This document shows, piece by piece, positions 1 to 11,651 of a stretch of 64,000 nt of DNA. The position numbers and the translations under genes were made by a program. Below the pieces are notes generated by a model that saw nothing but the letters and a program-made list of their open reading frames with translations, did no database searches and had not been told where the DNA came from. Location of the stretch: the NCBI GenBank assembly GCA_947685225.1, contig CANTUV010000026.1:52661501-52725500 (forward strand), written 5' to 3'. Source of the DNA: Garcia nutans (taxonomy: Eukaryota > Streptophyta > Magnoliopsida > Malpighiales > Euphorbiaceae). How positions within the stretch are numbered: the first letter of the stretch is position 1; every line of letters begins with the position of its first letter.

Positions 1-582
1 AAAAGCATTAGTAGCTTATTCCTGATTATTGACACAAGTTGTGTATTAATTGATGAACTGTAGTAATAGAAGTTACCATTTTTGTTCATAAATTTAAATT
101 CAGGCAAGTTTTGGATTCCATACTTCTACTAATGGATGAATAACAGAAATATGGCAAGTTGGTTGCATCTTTATTTTGTTTATTCGTTATAACCAGGGCA
201 GTAGATGTTCTACTTTTAGAGTTCATAGATATATTTCCTGCTGGTGACATAATTGAATATATTTTATATTCAAAAAGCTTGTGCTGGATTCGGGAGCAAT
301 GGATAATCTACTTGACCTTTTCTTCACTGCACAGATTAAGATTGGTTTACTCTGTTGTCTGGTGAATTGTTGGTCAAATTGTAATGCTGGTTGTACGTGA
401 TTGTCTGTGCATTCAAGAATCCCGGCTTCCTTTATATATACAGAATTGGACATTAAAGCTTAAAAATTTTCAATGGAGTACTAAAACCTGGCAAACATGA
501 ATGTATGAACTATATTTATTTGTGTGATATTTTACTGGAAAATGCTCAATGATAGTAATCTAACGGATATCACATTTCTCAG
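1..582 (+). other. Intron sequence upstream of the first visible DEX1 exon
   Basis: No exon is recognisable here. The stretch is AT-rich and ends in a polypyrimidine tract plus AG at 581-582, directly before the first readable DEX1 exon. Most likely it is the 3' part of an intron of the same gene, whose earlier exons lie outside the window. Confidence 0.6.
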
Positions 583-1760
583 GGTGCAACTGTGGGTGAT
601 GTGGATGGGGATGGCCATACTGATGTTGTAGTTCCAACACTCTCGGGGAACATATACGTTCTTAGCGGCAGGGATGGCTCAAATGTTCGGCCGTATCCTT
701 ATAGAACTCATGGAAGGGTGATGAATCAAGTTCTTCTTGTTGATTTAAGCAAACGAGGGGAGAAAAGCAAGGGACTTAGTCTTGCGACAACATCATTTGA
801 TGGATACTTGTACCTTATAGATGGGCCCACATCTTGTGCTGATGTTGTTGATATTGGTGAAACTTCGTAAGATATTTATCCTTCAGTATGGCAATTCTTC
901 CTCTCATTAATTTTATCTCATAATTTTTCTAACTTTTGGATCTTTTCATTACAGATATAGCATGGTCTTGGCAGACAATGTTGATGGTGGAGATGACCTT
1001 GACCTTGTCGTCACAACAATGAATGGAAATGTCTTTTGTTTCTCGACTCCTGCTCCGCATCATCCCCTCAAGGCAAGATGCTTTGACCTTGAGCTGTGAC
1101 CTATTTCTCATACTTTCACTTACTTTCCTTGTGTTTTGAATATTAATATTTTACCCTTTTGCATTTTCAGGCTTGGAGATCAGCTAGTCAAGGAAGAAAT
1201 AATGTTGCGAACAGTTACAATCGTGAAGGGATCTATGTTACACCTTCGTCAAGAGCTTTTCGGGACGAGGAGGGGAAGTACTTCTGGGTAGAGATTGATA
1301 TTGTAGATAAATACAGAATTCCTTCTGGGTCTCAAGCACCTTATAAAGTCACTGTAAGTTGCTCCTCCATGCGAGTTACAGTTTGCCAACAACAACCATA
1401 GGAAATTTCTTTCAAGCCTAATTTCCAATTGGAACAATGCAGGTGAGCTTGCTAGTTCCAGATAATTACCAAGGTGAGAGAACGATCAAGCAAAATCAAA
1501 CCTTTGATCAACGAGGAAGATATCGCATAAAACTTCCAACAGTTGGAGTAAGAACTACCGGAACTGTATTGGTCGAGATGGTTGACAAGAATGGGCTTTT
1601 TTTCTCAGATGAATTCTCTCTCACATTCCATATGTATTACTATAAGCTGCTGAAGTGGCTTCTTGTCCTCCCGATGCTTGGGATGTTTGGCGTACTAGTC
1701 ATTCTTCGCCCTCAAGAGGCCATGCCATTACCATCATTTTCAAGGAACACTGACCTATGA
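583..1760 (+). CDS. DEX1: DEX1 (DEFECTIVE IN EXINE FORMATION 1), last four exons
   Basis: DEX1 is a plant membrane-associated protein needed for primexine and exine patterning on pollen. Four exons are readable: 583-866, 955-1072, 1171-1353 and 1443-1760. Phases are consistent and give 300 residues. The first exon carries an FG-GAP/EF-hand-like calcium loop (DVDGDGHTDVV), followed by a beta-propeller-like stretch (SGNIYVLSGRDGS, ATTSFDGYLYLIDG). The last exon ends with one membrane segment (LLKWLLVLPMLGMFGVLVIL) and a short tail ending PLPSFSRNTDL, as in the DEX1 C-terminus. The intron after 1072 begins with GC instead of GT. The N-terminal half is outside the window. No lesion is seen, so the gene is probably functional. 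The name rests on recognising the family and on the neighbouring OCTOPUS gene. Confidence 0.9.
1073..1170 (+). other. GC-AG intron of DEX1
   Basis: Exon 955-1072 ends CTCAAG and the intron starts GCAAGA; it ends TTTTCAG before GCTTGG. Only this junction keeps the DEX1 frame (HHPLK joined to AWRSASQG). AG|GCAAG is the usual context of the rare plant GC-AG introns, so this looks like a true non-canonical donor. Confidence 0.75.
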
Positions 1761-3088
1761 ATATAATTCTGCAGATTTGCCACAGTTGACTGAAGGTGGA
1801 ATAGATAGTTTCAGCTGGAAACTTAAGACAGTAAAAGAATACTGGAACGCTAGACAAGTATTCGGCGATGGACTTCAAATGGATCTCTTTTACAATCCTG
1901 AAGATCGAAGAAATCCAATTTTTGGACTGTGTAAGATCAGAATTTGTATCATACTTGAATTTGAGTAGGTTGATCGGAATTCTTATACCAAAAAGCGGAG
2001 GGGAAGATAAATTTTCTTTCCAAAATTAGATGTTTGTTCTGATACTTCATTAATAATCTTTTTTTATAGATGAGGAAATAGATACATGTCGATGTTTGAA
2101 GCCCCCACCTCAAACTATTACATTAGCAAATCCATCGGCGGACAACTTCTAGTGCTTGGTAATACCATGCCACTGGTTGGACAGTAAATCGCACATTTTA
2201 TAATTTTGGTAAAAAACAAACAAGCCAGCAATTGGATTATTAGTATAATGGTGTACTTTTTTTTTCCTAATATAATACTATAATGGTTGAGTATTTGCCT
2301 CGTAACTTAAATAAATAAAAGATCATCTTACAAACTCCTAAACAGTTTCAGTCATGAATATTCCGAAATGTAATCTATATCAGACGGCCTAACTAAACGA
2401 ATAGGGTGAATATTATGAATGGCATGGATAAGTTATGCCCGAATTCCCTATCTGAGACCACCTTCTTGACTGCTAGTCCTAGACTTGTACTAACCCAGGA
2501 TTATAACATTCTCCTGTGCTATAGGTTCAACAATATATTCTGAACTTCGTGACAGGTGATTTCATCTGTTAATATTCGCCAAAGCAAATAATCAATCCTT
2601 TTCCCTACCAACTAATGCATTAAAGCAGAGTGTAGCTTAACTATCTATTTCCTTCATCCCCCACAGGCCAAAACCATCTTTGGGTTTCAGAATGACCTGT
2701 CAGAAATGAACACTATGCTGTTGGACTAGCAGCTCCGTGGTCGATTATCTGATTAGTAGCAGAAGTGATTGTCATATTCTTGTAACCATCTTCTTTGACA
2801 ATTGATGTAAACCCAAAACACATAAGAGTTAACACTATAAGCTTGTGATTCCATGGTGAGTTTTATCTAACAATTCAACTCTCATACTGAAAAAAGAAAA
2901 CTCAAAGAAATATAGAAATCCATTTCTGTTATCAATTTGTTCTGCTCACTAATCTATGTTCTAAAAAAAACACCATGACATGGAGAAGAACGTGAACAAA
3001 CAGAAGAAATTCAACATTTGATTTCATTTCTTGCACTTGATTATTTGGCCAGAAACAGAAACAGAAAAATCAAATGACTTACAAAAGG
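1761..3088. other. Intergenic / 3' UTRs between convergent DEX1 and DUF962 genes
   Basis: This is DEX1 3' UTR followed by intergenic DNA and the 3' UTR of the minus-strand DUF962 gene. A 63-codon open stretch (1777-1968) just after the DEX1 stop has no recognisable domain and is taken as UTR. The two genes converge. No polyadenylation site can be assigned with certainty. Confidence 0.6.
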
Positions 3089-3427
3089 CTAGAAGCCTGG
3101 CAACACAGGTCTCTTTCCAAGCCTCTTTATTTCTCTATCCATTTGGCCAGTAAGCATCAACCCGAACATCTTATACTCACACAAAAGAGACCAAAATGGA
3201 TGCCCAAAAGTTGCAGGAATATTCCTTTCCACAAAGAAATGGCTATACCAAGCAAAACCATACCCAAACAAAGGAACAACGAACAAAAACCACCAATTAA
3301 ATAAAACAGAGTATAACAAACAGAGAATACTTGCAAGTGTACCCACAAAATGCCAACGCCTTGTCCATGGTTTTGAGTGTTGCGTTACATAGAAAGGCCA
3401 GAACTCATCTATGCTCCTGAAATTCAT
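3089..3427 (-). CDS. DUF962 / Mpo1-like small ER membrane protein
   Basis: Intact 112-residue single-exon ORF on the minus strand, ATG at 3425-3427 and TAG at 3089-3091. The family (DUF962, yeast YGL010w/Mpo1) has small multi-span ER proteins; yeast Mpo1 is an Fe(II)-dependent dioxygenase in alpha-oxidation of 2-hydroxy fatty acids from phytosphingosine. Visible hallmarks are the N-terminal FYVTQHSKPWTRRWHFVGT with its conserved histidines, two hydrophobic segments (LASILCLLYSVLFNWWFLFV and the adjoining VPLFGYGFAWYSHF), and FVERNIPATFGHPFWSL with another conserved histidine. Length agrees with plant homologues. It lies between DEX1 and the PHT4 gene, matching At3g09085 beside At3g09090. Activity of the plant protein is inferred from the yeast enzyme only. 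Confidence 0.88.
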   Translation of the reverse strand: MNFRSIDEFWPFYVTQHSKPWTRRWHFVGTLASILCLLYSVLFNWWFLFVVPLFGYGFAWYSHFFVERNIPATFGHPFWSLLCEYKMFGLMLTGQMDREIKRLGKRPVLPGF

Positions 3428-4959
3428 ATCTTCTAAAGAAAACCCAAAAGAAAATAATAATAAACCAATTCAACTCTGTCGATTTAGAGCTCAATCAAGC
3501 CAAAATTCTATATGGGCTTTAATTGGCTAGCGACAAAAATAGGGATTTAAGGATTATCAGATTATGGGTATCCCTCAAAAAAAAAAAAAGATTTCCAGCA
3601 ACAACGGAAACAGAAAGGCCAGAGATTGTGTGGCTAGGGTTGACTGTAAGTTTTATTGCTGTTTTGGATGTAGTTAAATAATGAAAAGATCCAACAAGAA
3701 GTAAACATAAGGTGAATAGTAGCTATCGTGGAGAAAGCAAAGTAAGCTTAGTGCCGTCTCTGCCAGAACATACTGTCATTAATATTGTCAATTTTTTTAA
3801 GAGAGTAATTTAATTGATTACTTCAATATGGCATTGAAAAAAGCGGTTTTAGGTTCGAATTTGACTAAAATATATATAAATTTAATTTATTTTCTATTTA
3901 ATATGAGTTGTGATTGATATTTAATTTGTATTTTACAAAAAAAAATTAATAAACAAAATGTTTACTGATTGATATATCTATTAAACTTTGAATTCTCTCC
4001 TTAGAGCATTTTTTTTTTAATTTATGAGATGAATTATTTTCAAAGAAGGTAATATATACATGAGTAGCCTCTTTGAATTATATAAATATATAAATTTTGT
4101 AATTTATCAAATATAAATACTTTTATTCAGTAAATATTTTCTTAAGATAAGTGTACATTTTTTTTTTAAATCAATGACAATAATATAATAATCATATACT
4201 AAAATGATAATGTAATGCATATTAAAAATAATATTTATTATTAAAGATTTAAGTTAATTTTGATTCCCAAAATATAAAAATTAATCAAAGATAAAAATAA
4301 AATTACTGTTTCATTTTTAAAGATAAAATGAAAGTAAAATTTTAAAAAATAAAAATAAAGAAAAAGAAAAAGAACAGTTTAGTTAGTTACTAGTATATTT
4401 TCGTCTAGTATTGTAATATAAAATATAGGAGTTGAGACAAAAATAGGCACCTTGTAAACAAGTATGAAGGTGGGTGGGTGGGTGGATTGTTGTTTTCGAT
4501 CCCAACACAATTATATAAGTTTTCTAAAAAATATTAATTAATATATATTATAAAACTTTTAAATTTATAAAATTGTTTAAAACGTTAAAACAATTTATAA
4601 TTTCAAGTTTTAGATTAATTAAAATTTTTAAGTGAGTATGTGATTAAACAATTAAAATAAATTACTAACTTATTCGCATTTGTTATGCTTGAAATGCTAA
4701 ATCTTAACATTAAACATCACCTAATTTATTGTATTTGTTTTTAATTTATATATAAAATATTAAAAGATGAAAGAAATTTATTTTTAATGTTTTGATATTT
4801 AACCTTAAATACTTTCTCACAGAAATATTGGCCCTTAATTATGGATCTAATTTTGCTACATAGATATATCATATTTTATTAACGTGTGAGTTTAAATTTA
4901 AAATATCTGTTTAATTCGTAATTTTTTATAAATTAAAATTCACAGTTTAAATAAATTAT

Positions 4960-4960
<1 letters not shown>

Positions 4961-5002
<42 letters not shown>

Positions 5003-5016
5003 TAATAATAATAATA
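4961..5016. repeat. (TAA)n microsatellite
   Basis: Nearly perfect TAA repeats, about 18 units, interrupted once by a C. Likely polymorphic in length. Other short AAT/TAA tracts occur at 39573-39598, 41201-41240 and 44327-44341. Confidence 0.9.
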
Positions 5017-5218
5017 TGCATGTATAATAATGTATGAATTAATATCAAACATTTATATATATTTGAACACAATTTTCTTTTTAGCATCAGAAGAGGGTTA
5101 TGAATGAAGATAGCTTGGCTCTTAATTAAAACTGACTTTATTTTACCATTTAAGCTTGTTAGTCTTTCTTAATTTCTCCTTTTTGTATATGTCCAAATAT
5201 TAAAAAGTGCTCTCCCTG

Positions 5219-5398
5219 AAAATATTAATTACAGTTATTTTTAAAAGTGATTGTTTAACTATCTCTTTTTTATTAATTAAAAAATATTTATTATATATTC
5301 ATTTATTAAGAGAGATATTATAATAAATATTTTTTTACTAATAAAAAAGAAATTATTAAACAATTAATTTCTATAATGACTATAATTAACATTGCCTT
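5219..5398. repeat. Long palindromic AT-rich repeat (MITE-like foldback)
   Basis: The left half (from AATATTAATTACAGTTATTT) is a degenerate reverse complement of the right half (to AAATGACTATAATTAACATT on the plus strand, approximately). Arms are about 85 bp with a small central spacer. Shared blocks include TCTTTTTTATTA and AAAAATATTTATTATA. Such foldback structures are typical of non-autonomous DNA elements. I cannot assign a superfamily because the target-site duplication is unclear. Confidence 0.55.
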
Positions 5399-5929
5399 AA
5401 CAGTGATTATATATTCCTTTGGCTTCATTTGGTTTTGGAAATTGGTACACAATTAAATGAAATAAAATTTACTATTTTTTATTTTTATAGTAACCATGAA
5501 ATGATTATATGGACCAACTAATATATTAGTAAATCCCATTCACTATTTTTACTTGTATTTGTACATTAAAATTTGTACTGCACAAACACGTGCGGTAAAT
5601 TTCACATATTATTTAGGAAATTAGACAACTTTCTGAAAACCAAAGAAACAAAAGTATTGAATTTAAAAAATTATATTCTCACATTAATCAATATTTGTGT
5701 TCTTTTTACAAGTCGAGAATGGCCATAAAAAAGAATGAAATATTGCACCAAATGAGAGACACTTATTGCCAGGAAATATAAACAAAGAATAAACTGTACA
5801 TAAACAACTTCTGTAGTCTATACCTTTTTTATACCTAAACTGGTGGGCTCAAAATTTTTCATTAGTTTCTAATTTGCTTTATAGATAATGGAAATGTGTA
5901 TTTTTTTTTTTCTATACTTTTTTACTACT

Positions 5930-8900
5930 CTAGAAAACTCGCTCTCCAGTGGCAAACAGATTCCAAAAGATGGCTGAAATGAAATAAAGTCCTGCTGTAA
6001 CGGTTAGGAATGCCTGAAAAGATCCAAGCCATTGAACAAAATAACCTGTTCCGATTGTGCTTATTATCGCTGCTAATGTCCCAGCTGAATTTGCAATTCC
6101 TGTATTCAACAAGGTTACTTCAATAACATTCTTTTCATGAAATAATTGAAATTCTTGAATTATCCAGTTGTATTGGTTTTTGGGAAGAAAAAGAGCTATT
6201 ACCATGGAGAAATCCTGCATATTGAGGTGCTATATCCTAGTTATTAAAATAAAATAAGAGAAAGAATTGGTCAGTTAGATTTCATAAAAAAAAATTGAAA
6301 TGCAGAGTCAAATTATGGTGTTGAACTTACTTGCATATTGAGAAGAAAGCCAGCTTGGCTGAAAGAACTCAAACTCAGGGCTGCTGTGATAAATATAGAA
6401 GCAATCACCGGTGTCTTGGCATAATTTAAGCAGAGCAATGCCACCCCAGGTCCGATGAAACCAATCGACTATAATTTGCATTATTAAATGTTAATGTAAT
6501 GATTGTTAGAAAAAGGCATTATATTTCTACTAAATTAAAAATTTTCATCTTCATTATCAATCGGTGGTGTAATTATTTAAACATAAAGAAGCTCAAAATG
6601 AAAAATCTAGACAAGAACAGAATTCCTTTAATGTAATCAATATAATTATGGTCCCTATAGTATTTCAATTTCAATTACAGTTATTAACTGAATATAATAT
6701 AATACAGATATGCAAACAATAACAAATTCCAATTTTTGTTTTCTAATGAATATGATATTTTGGTAGCTAAAGCAATTCGCACAGTAGTCAGTAGGGGCAA
6801 GCAAAACGGGAGCCTAAACTGAGTTGACTAATCATTGATGGTTTCAGAACAACATATGAACCATGAATGACAAGGAATTACCTGCATAATCTTTCGGACT
6901 AATGTCAGAGAGTAGCCTGTCTTGATTAAAAAATCTGATGCAGCTCCTGCAATGTAACCAGAGGCTGCCATTGTTCCCCATGGAACAGCACTAAACCAAG
7001 CTGCTTGTTTCAAGTTCACATTGAATACCTGAATTGAACAAAAATTTTGTAATTAAGTAATCAAAGAAACTTTTCAATCTCAGATATCTTGCACGGTGCA
7101 TTAATAATGTCAACCCTCAAAAAATTTTCGCAAGAATGCAATAAATAAGAAAAGAAAAAGGTGAATTATTCCATGTTTTGACCTGCTACAATAGTGGTCT
7201 ATAATATTTTTTGTCACATTACCCTTAAATATCGAAAAATAAAAAATAAAAATTACCCTTAAATATCAGCAAGATTATATTAGATAATATTTGAAGAAAC
7301 AATAACTTACAGTTTTGAAATAGACAGGCATCCATGAGAGAAGAACAAAGTATCCCTGTATTGGAGCAATTTCAAGGAGCATTAGATATTTATCGAAGCA
7401 AAGAAATTAGATATTTTTAGGAATTTAAATATAACAATAATAGCAAGAACTCACCCAATTGTTAGTTACATTAGCAAAAATAATAGCCCATGTTGGTAGT
7501 TTAGATAATAGGAGGCGAAGTGGTGGAAGTTGGCCTTTGTTTGCCACAGAATCGGTTTTACCAGCTTGGATTAATCGCAACTCTGATCTACTAATAACAG
7601 GGCTATCTCGTGGATCGCTTGTGACTCCATTTGCCCAAGATGATAACCACAATAGTCCAAGAGATGAGAAGAAAATGAAAGGACCATAAATCCCAATTGT
7701 TGATAGCATAATTGGAGATAAAAGTAAGCCTATTACATTGCCGAGATGAAATCCAGCCATAGAAATTCCAACTGCACTTGCTCGTTCATCACTTGGAAAC
7801 CACCTGATAGAAGTTATACAAAAAAATCAGTTTCAGCTCAGTGGCACAGAAATGTCTCGCAAGACTTGAAGCAGTGAAATGGAATTACCTTGATAAGAGG
7901 ATGCTCATAGAAGGAAGAGCAACACCTTCAGCAAGTCCAAAGAAGGCACGAACTGCTAAGAGGGTGGCGGTGGAGTGGTTGGCAGCCCATGGTGTGAGAA
8001 GAGTAGCCAATGACCATAGTCCCACACCCCAAGCCAACACTTTTTTTCCTCCATATTTGTCTACCAAGGCTCCTCCTATTACTGATGAGAATATGTATCC
8101 CCACAGAAAGGATGACTGCAAACGATAATCAACAAACCATATATGTCATTATTCTCCTCCTTTAATACATCGACTCTGAATATAAATATATGAATAAAAT
8201 AATGAACAATTAATCATATAATACAGTGAGAATTAATTAAAGGAGCGATTATTTTGAATAAACTATATTTATTATTTATTAGATGTAAATGTTATTTATA
8301 AGTTAATATTCTTTTAAGTGCAGATTCTTATAAATTTATAGCTCAAACTTTTAGTAATATGTTATAGAATTAATTTAAAAATAAAAACGTAATGGTAATA
8401 GTAATAACACATATTTATGAATAATAATAATGATAATAACAGGTATTAGAAAGAAATAAATTTTTTGTTAAAGAATATTATTAATTATTTATATATTTTA
8501 AATTAATTCATATAGATTTATTTAACTTATTTAAAAGAACTGAAAAATACACTGAATCTAACTGATAAAAATTTAAAAAAAATAATTAACCTATACATAA
8601 TTAAAAGTAATTAACGATCTGACTAAAGAAAGTTAATGGTTCAATTAATTGATGATGATTACCACCTCTTATTTATGTAGCCTCCTTAATTATCCTCCCT
8701 ATACATTTGATCTATTTACGAGAAAGAAAATAAAAATTGACAAAAAAAAATTAGATATTTGTATATATAAATCAAAATGAAATTAAATAAGAGCAAAATT
8801 ATATTAAAATATTAAGAATTAAAGATTATAAAAAAAAAACTGAAGTAAATTCACAACTCACAAGTCCTACCAAACCATTTAAATTTCATATTATATGTAT

Positions 8901-11651
8901 TATATAATATTTTAGAGTTTCTTCCAAGGGCCCAGAGATTGAAAATTTGAAATCAACAGATAAACGGACCCACTACATAAATGTGGGTCACAGCTCCAAC
9001 AGATTGCGTCCAATGCAACCACTCGTAAAAAGGATACTGCGTAAGATCCTATGAGAGGGCTGGTAACCATTGTGAATTTCTGAGCGTATTCATATTCACC
9101 AACTTTTGTGACTCTACTTCAAAATTACTCCCAAATCGGCCAATCTTGAATCTCATTTAAATCCAGCCAACAAATAATGCCTACTTTTGATAATAATTTT
9201 ATTAAGAGTAATATTAAATGGATTAAATTAATCTGAATTAAAAATGTTTCATATATTAATTATATTAAAAAATTATCTATTTTGACTTTATATTTATTAT
9301 TATCTTTATCAATAAATATAAAATTATAATAATTATTTTTTTAATTCAATTAATACATAAATATTTTTTATCCAAATTAATTTAATTCATATAGCATTTT
9401 TATTCTATTAAATCATTATTTGGATAGCTTTCCTCGGATTTTACTAGGTTGGCTTTTCTTGAATCTATCAAATACAATTATTGAAAATTATTTTTTAAAA
9501 AAAGAAACTTTTACTAAAGTAATTTAAAAATTAGTTCTTTATTACTACTCGTCCCAAAATAATAGTCCCATTTAAAAAAATAATTATAATAATTTATTAT
9601 AATTTTTTTCATATGTATTCATAAAATTCTACAATAGAATAAATATAAAGAATATTGATTATAAAATTAATATTCATAAAAGGATATCATGGTAAATTTA
9701 AAAAAAATTATTTCTAATAAAGTGAATGAGATTATCCTTTTAAGACATTCAATTCTTTTAAGACATTCAAAAAAGAAGGATGGACTATTATTTTGGAAAG
9801 GATAGAATATATTGACAAATGAATTGCAGTACCTATAATTAGTAAGACATCTCGTTATTGAATTTTCTCAATGTTTGAAAATTATCATATTATTAATTGA
9901 ATGAAATAGAAAAAATTTATGAAACTCATTATAGATATGTAAATTTTATTTTCCCGAAATTAGTTCTTTCCCTTTTTTATTTTAAATATTGTTAATAGAA
10001 TTATTATTAATTTAATAAAAATTATCAAAGTGGAAAGACTATTGACATGTACCCCAAGATAATCTATGAATATACCTCATATGCTTTAACAAGTATATGC
10101 CTCATACTGAGTTTAAAAAAAAAAGTATATATCTTATAGGCGCCAGCCACTTGCCTTGCCCCTAATACTTTAGGGCACATGCCTTTTCCAGTTCCAAGTA
10201 GAAATGTGCAATTTGTATTAATTTTAAGAAACTAAGTTTTCATTTAACTTATATATTTATTAGTAAAACTAACTAAATCTGATTGAATCGATCAACAATG
10301 ATTAATTTTTAAAAATAAATTTTTTAGACCTATTAATAGTGATCGATTGATTAAAAATTAAAATTCGACTAATCCAATCGATCAGTGTCCTAATGCTCAA
10401 GTGCCAACAATTACCTAAGCCCAATAGTTATACATATATATATACAGTATTTTATTTTGCCTAGTTTGTTGGAATATCTAATTTGTAAGTAATATCTAAT
10501 TTGATTTGTGAGATTGACATTTATAAATATTTGTAAATAATATCTATATAATATCTCAAAAAAAAACACCTGATTAGATATATTTTTCTTATCACCCTTA
10601 TCATATTATATTTTAAATTATAAAAAGTAAATTAAGTTTTTTTTCTTAACACCCTTATCAAATTAATCGGGTGTGTTATTATTTTTTTATGGTCAAATTA
10701 AGTTCCACGTTATTAATTATTAATTAAGTTAAGTTTTGGTTATCAAAAGATTGGGAGATTATTCCAATGTTATTGAAGATAAAATTACTCTCTCCGGACT
10801 CTAATTAGGGTTTCCACTATAAGTTTAGGAGGCGGCGAACCATCGCGGACCTTATTTTCTCAACTCAGCAACCACATCTCAGTCAGGGGCGAAGTTATAT
10901 ATATTAGAAGGGGGCAGTTGCCCCTTCTTTTTTTTAATTTATATATATATATATTATTAAAATTTTTAAAATGTTTAATTGTCTCTCTTTAAATTTATAT
11001 AATTTTTAATATATATATATATATATGATATTTTTATTTTGCCTCCCTTTATTAAAAAGTCTGACTTTATCCCTGATATCAGTCTTCACAACCACCACAT
11101 ACTCTTGTCTTGTATCACTTAATGTCGACGCCAAAGACTATTAAAACGACGCCGAATAAAACACCCAAAAAATCCAACAATTTTTATTTGAAGTTAAAAT
11201 TTATTAAACAACAGAGACACCATAAAAAAGATTATCTATTAATTACCTGAACGATGCCAAGAAAAGAACTGGACCAACCGTATTTAGTAGCAAGAGGAAC
11301 GATAGCAACAGACATCACAACACGATCAGCATTGCAAAGGCACATAACGCACGCCGTCAAAGCCACTACTTTGTATCTCTCTGAGATTATACCAATTTGA
11401 CCTTCGCCCATTAACTTTCCTCTCTCTATACCTTCTGCTGTACACCTTACCAAACATCCTCTGTTCTGCTTCTTCTTCTCCTTCAAGTGCTCTATTTTTC
11501 CTCTGCTCTCCCATTTGATTGGTTTTGATTCTTCCAGGATTTTAGGCTCAAATCGCAGCTGGGTTTTCCTAATATTGATTAAATTTGATTGGGAATTCAA
11601 GAAACAAGTGGGGTTTGCCAAGGAAGAATGTAGCAAAGATTTAGCCGCCAT
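5930..11651 (-). CDS. PHT4: PHT4-type plastid anion (phosphate) transporter, eight exons
   Basis: Complete major-facilitator-superfamily gene of the PHT4/ANTR family (SLC17-like), which moves inorganic phosphate or other anions across plastid or Golgi membranes. Exons on the minus strand are 11247-11651, 7889-8115, 7455-7803, 7311-7355, 6882-7028, 6331-6468, 6203-6236 and 5930-6099, all with GT-AG junctions and matching phases, giving 504 aa. The first ~60 residues are Ser/Asn-rich and basic without a clear membrane span, like a chloroplast transit peptide. Membrane segment 1 follows (ERYKVVALTACVMCLCNADR), then the MFS loop GGALVDKYGGKKVL, later PTWAIIFANVTNNWGYFVLL, and near the end GTLAAIISTIGTGYFVQWLG, ending ATGERVF. 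It most resembles the PHT4;3/PHT4;5 (ANTR4/ANTR6) type, but I cannot separate these. No disabling mutation was seen. Confidence 0.9.
9546..9804. mobile_element. Stowaway-like (Tc1/mariner) MITE
   Basis: Terminal inverted repeats share the block CCAAAATAATAGTCC; the left starts TACTCGTCCC and the right, read in reverse complement, starts TATCCTTTCC. TA dinucleotides sit at both ends, as expected for the TA target duplication. Length is 259 bp with no coding capacity. It lies inside PHT4 intron 1. Confidence 0.75.
10884..11075. mobile_element. hAT-like MITE, 192 bp
   Basis: The left end CAGGGGCGAAGT and the reverse complement of the right end CAGGGATAAAGTC form imperfect inverted repeats. Flanking 8-mers are atctcagt (10876-10883) and atatcagt (11076-11083), a 7/8 match, the size expected for hAT. 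A small GGGGGCAGTTGCCCC hairpin lies near the left end. Size and terminal design match the element at 40130. Confidence 0.75.

Larger units (their letters stand above)
3428..5929. other. AT-rich intergenic region
   Basis: This is the upstream region of the DUF962 gene and the 3' flank of the PHT4 gene. No coding sequence is recognised. It contains a short G-rich run (4469-4485), a (TAA)n microsatellite (4961-5016) and a 180-bp palindromic repeat (5219-5398), listed separately. Confidence 0.7.
8116..11246 (-). other. 3.1-kb first intron of the PHT4 gene
   Basis: The intron separates the transit-peptide exon from the transporter body, with GT donor next to 11247 and AG acceptor next to 8115. 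It is AT-rich and holds a Stowaway-like MITE (9546-9804) and a 192-bp hAT-like MITE (10884-11075). A more GC-balanced stretch at about 8930-9170 has no recognised content. Confidence 0.85.

Noticed and set aside
1777..1968. 63-codon open frame directly after the DEX1 stop
   Set aside because: The DEX1 C-terminus is complete before it and the translation has no recognisable domain; treated as 3' UTR.
3848..3866. TTAGGTTCGAATTTGAC, reminiscent of a tRNA T-arm
   Set aside because: No matching acceptor stem, D-arm or anticodon arm can be built around it.
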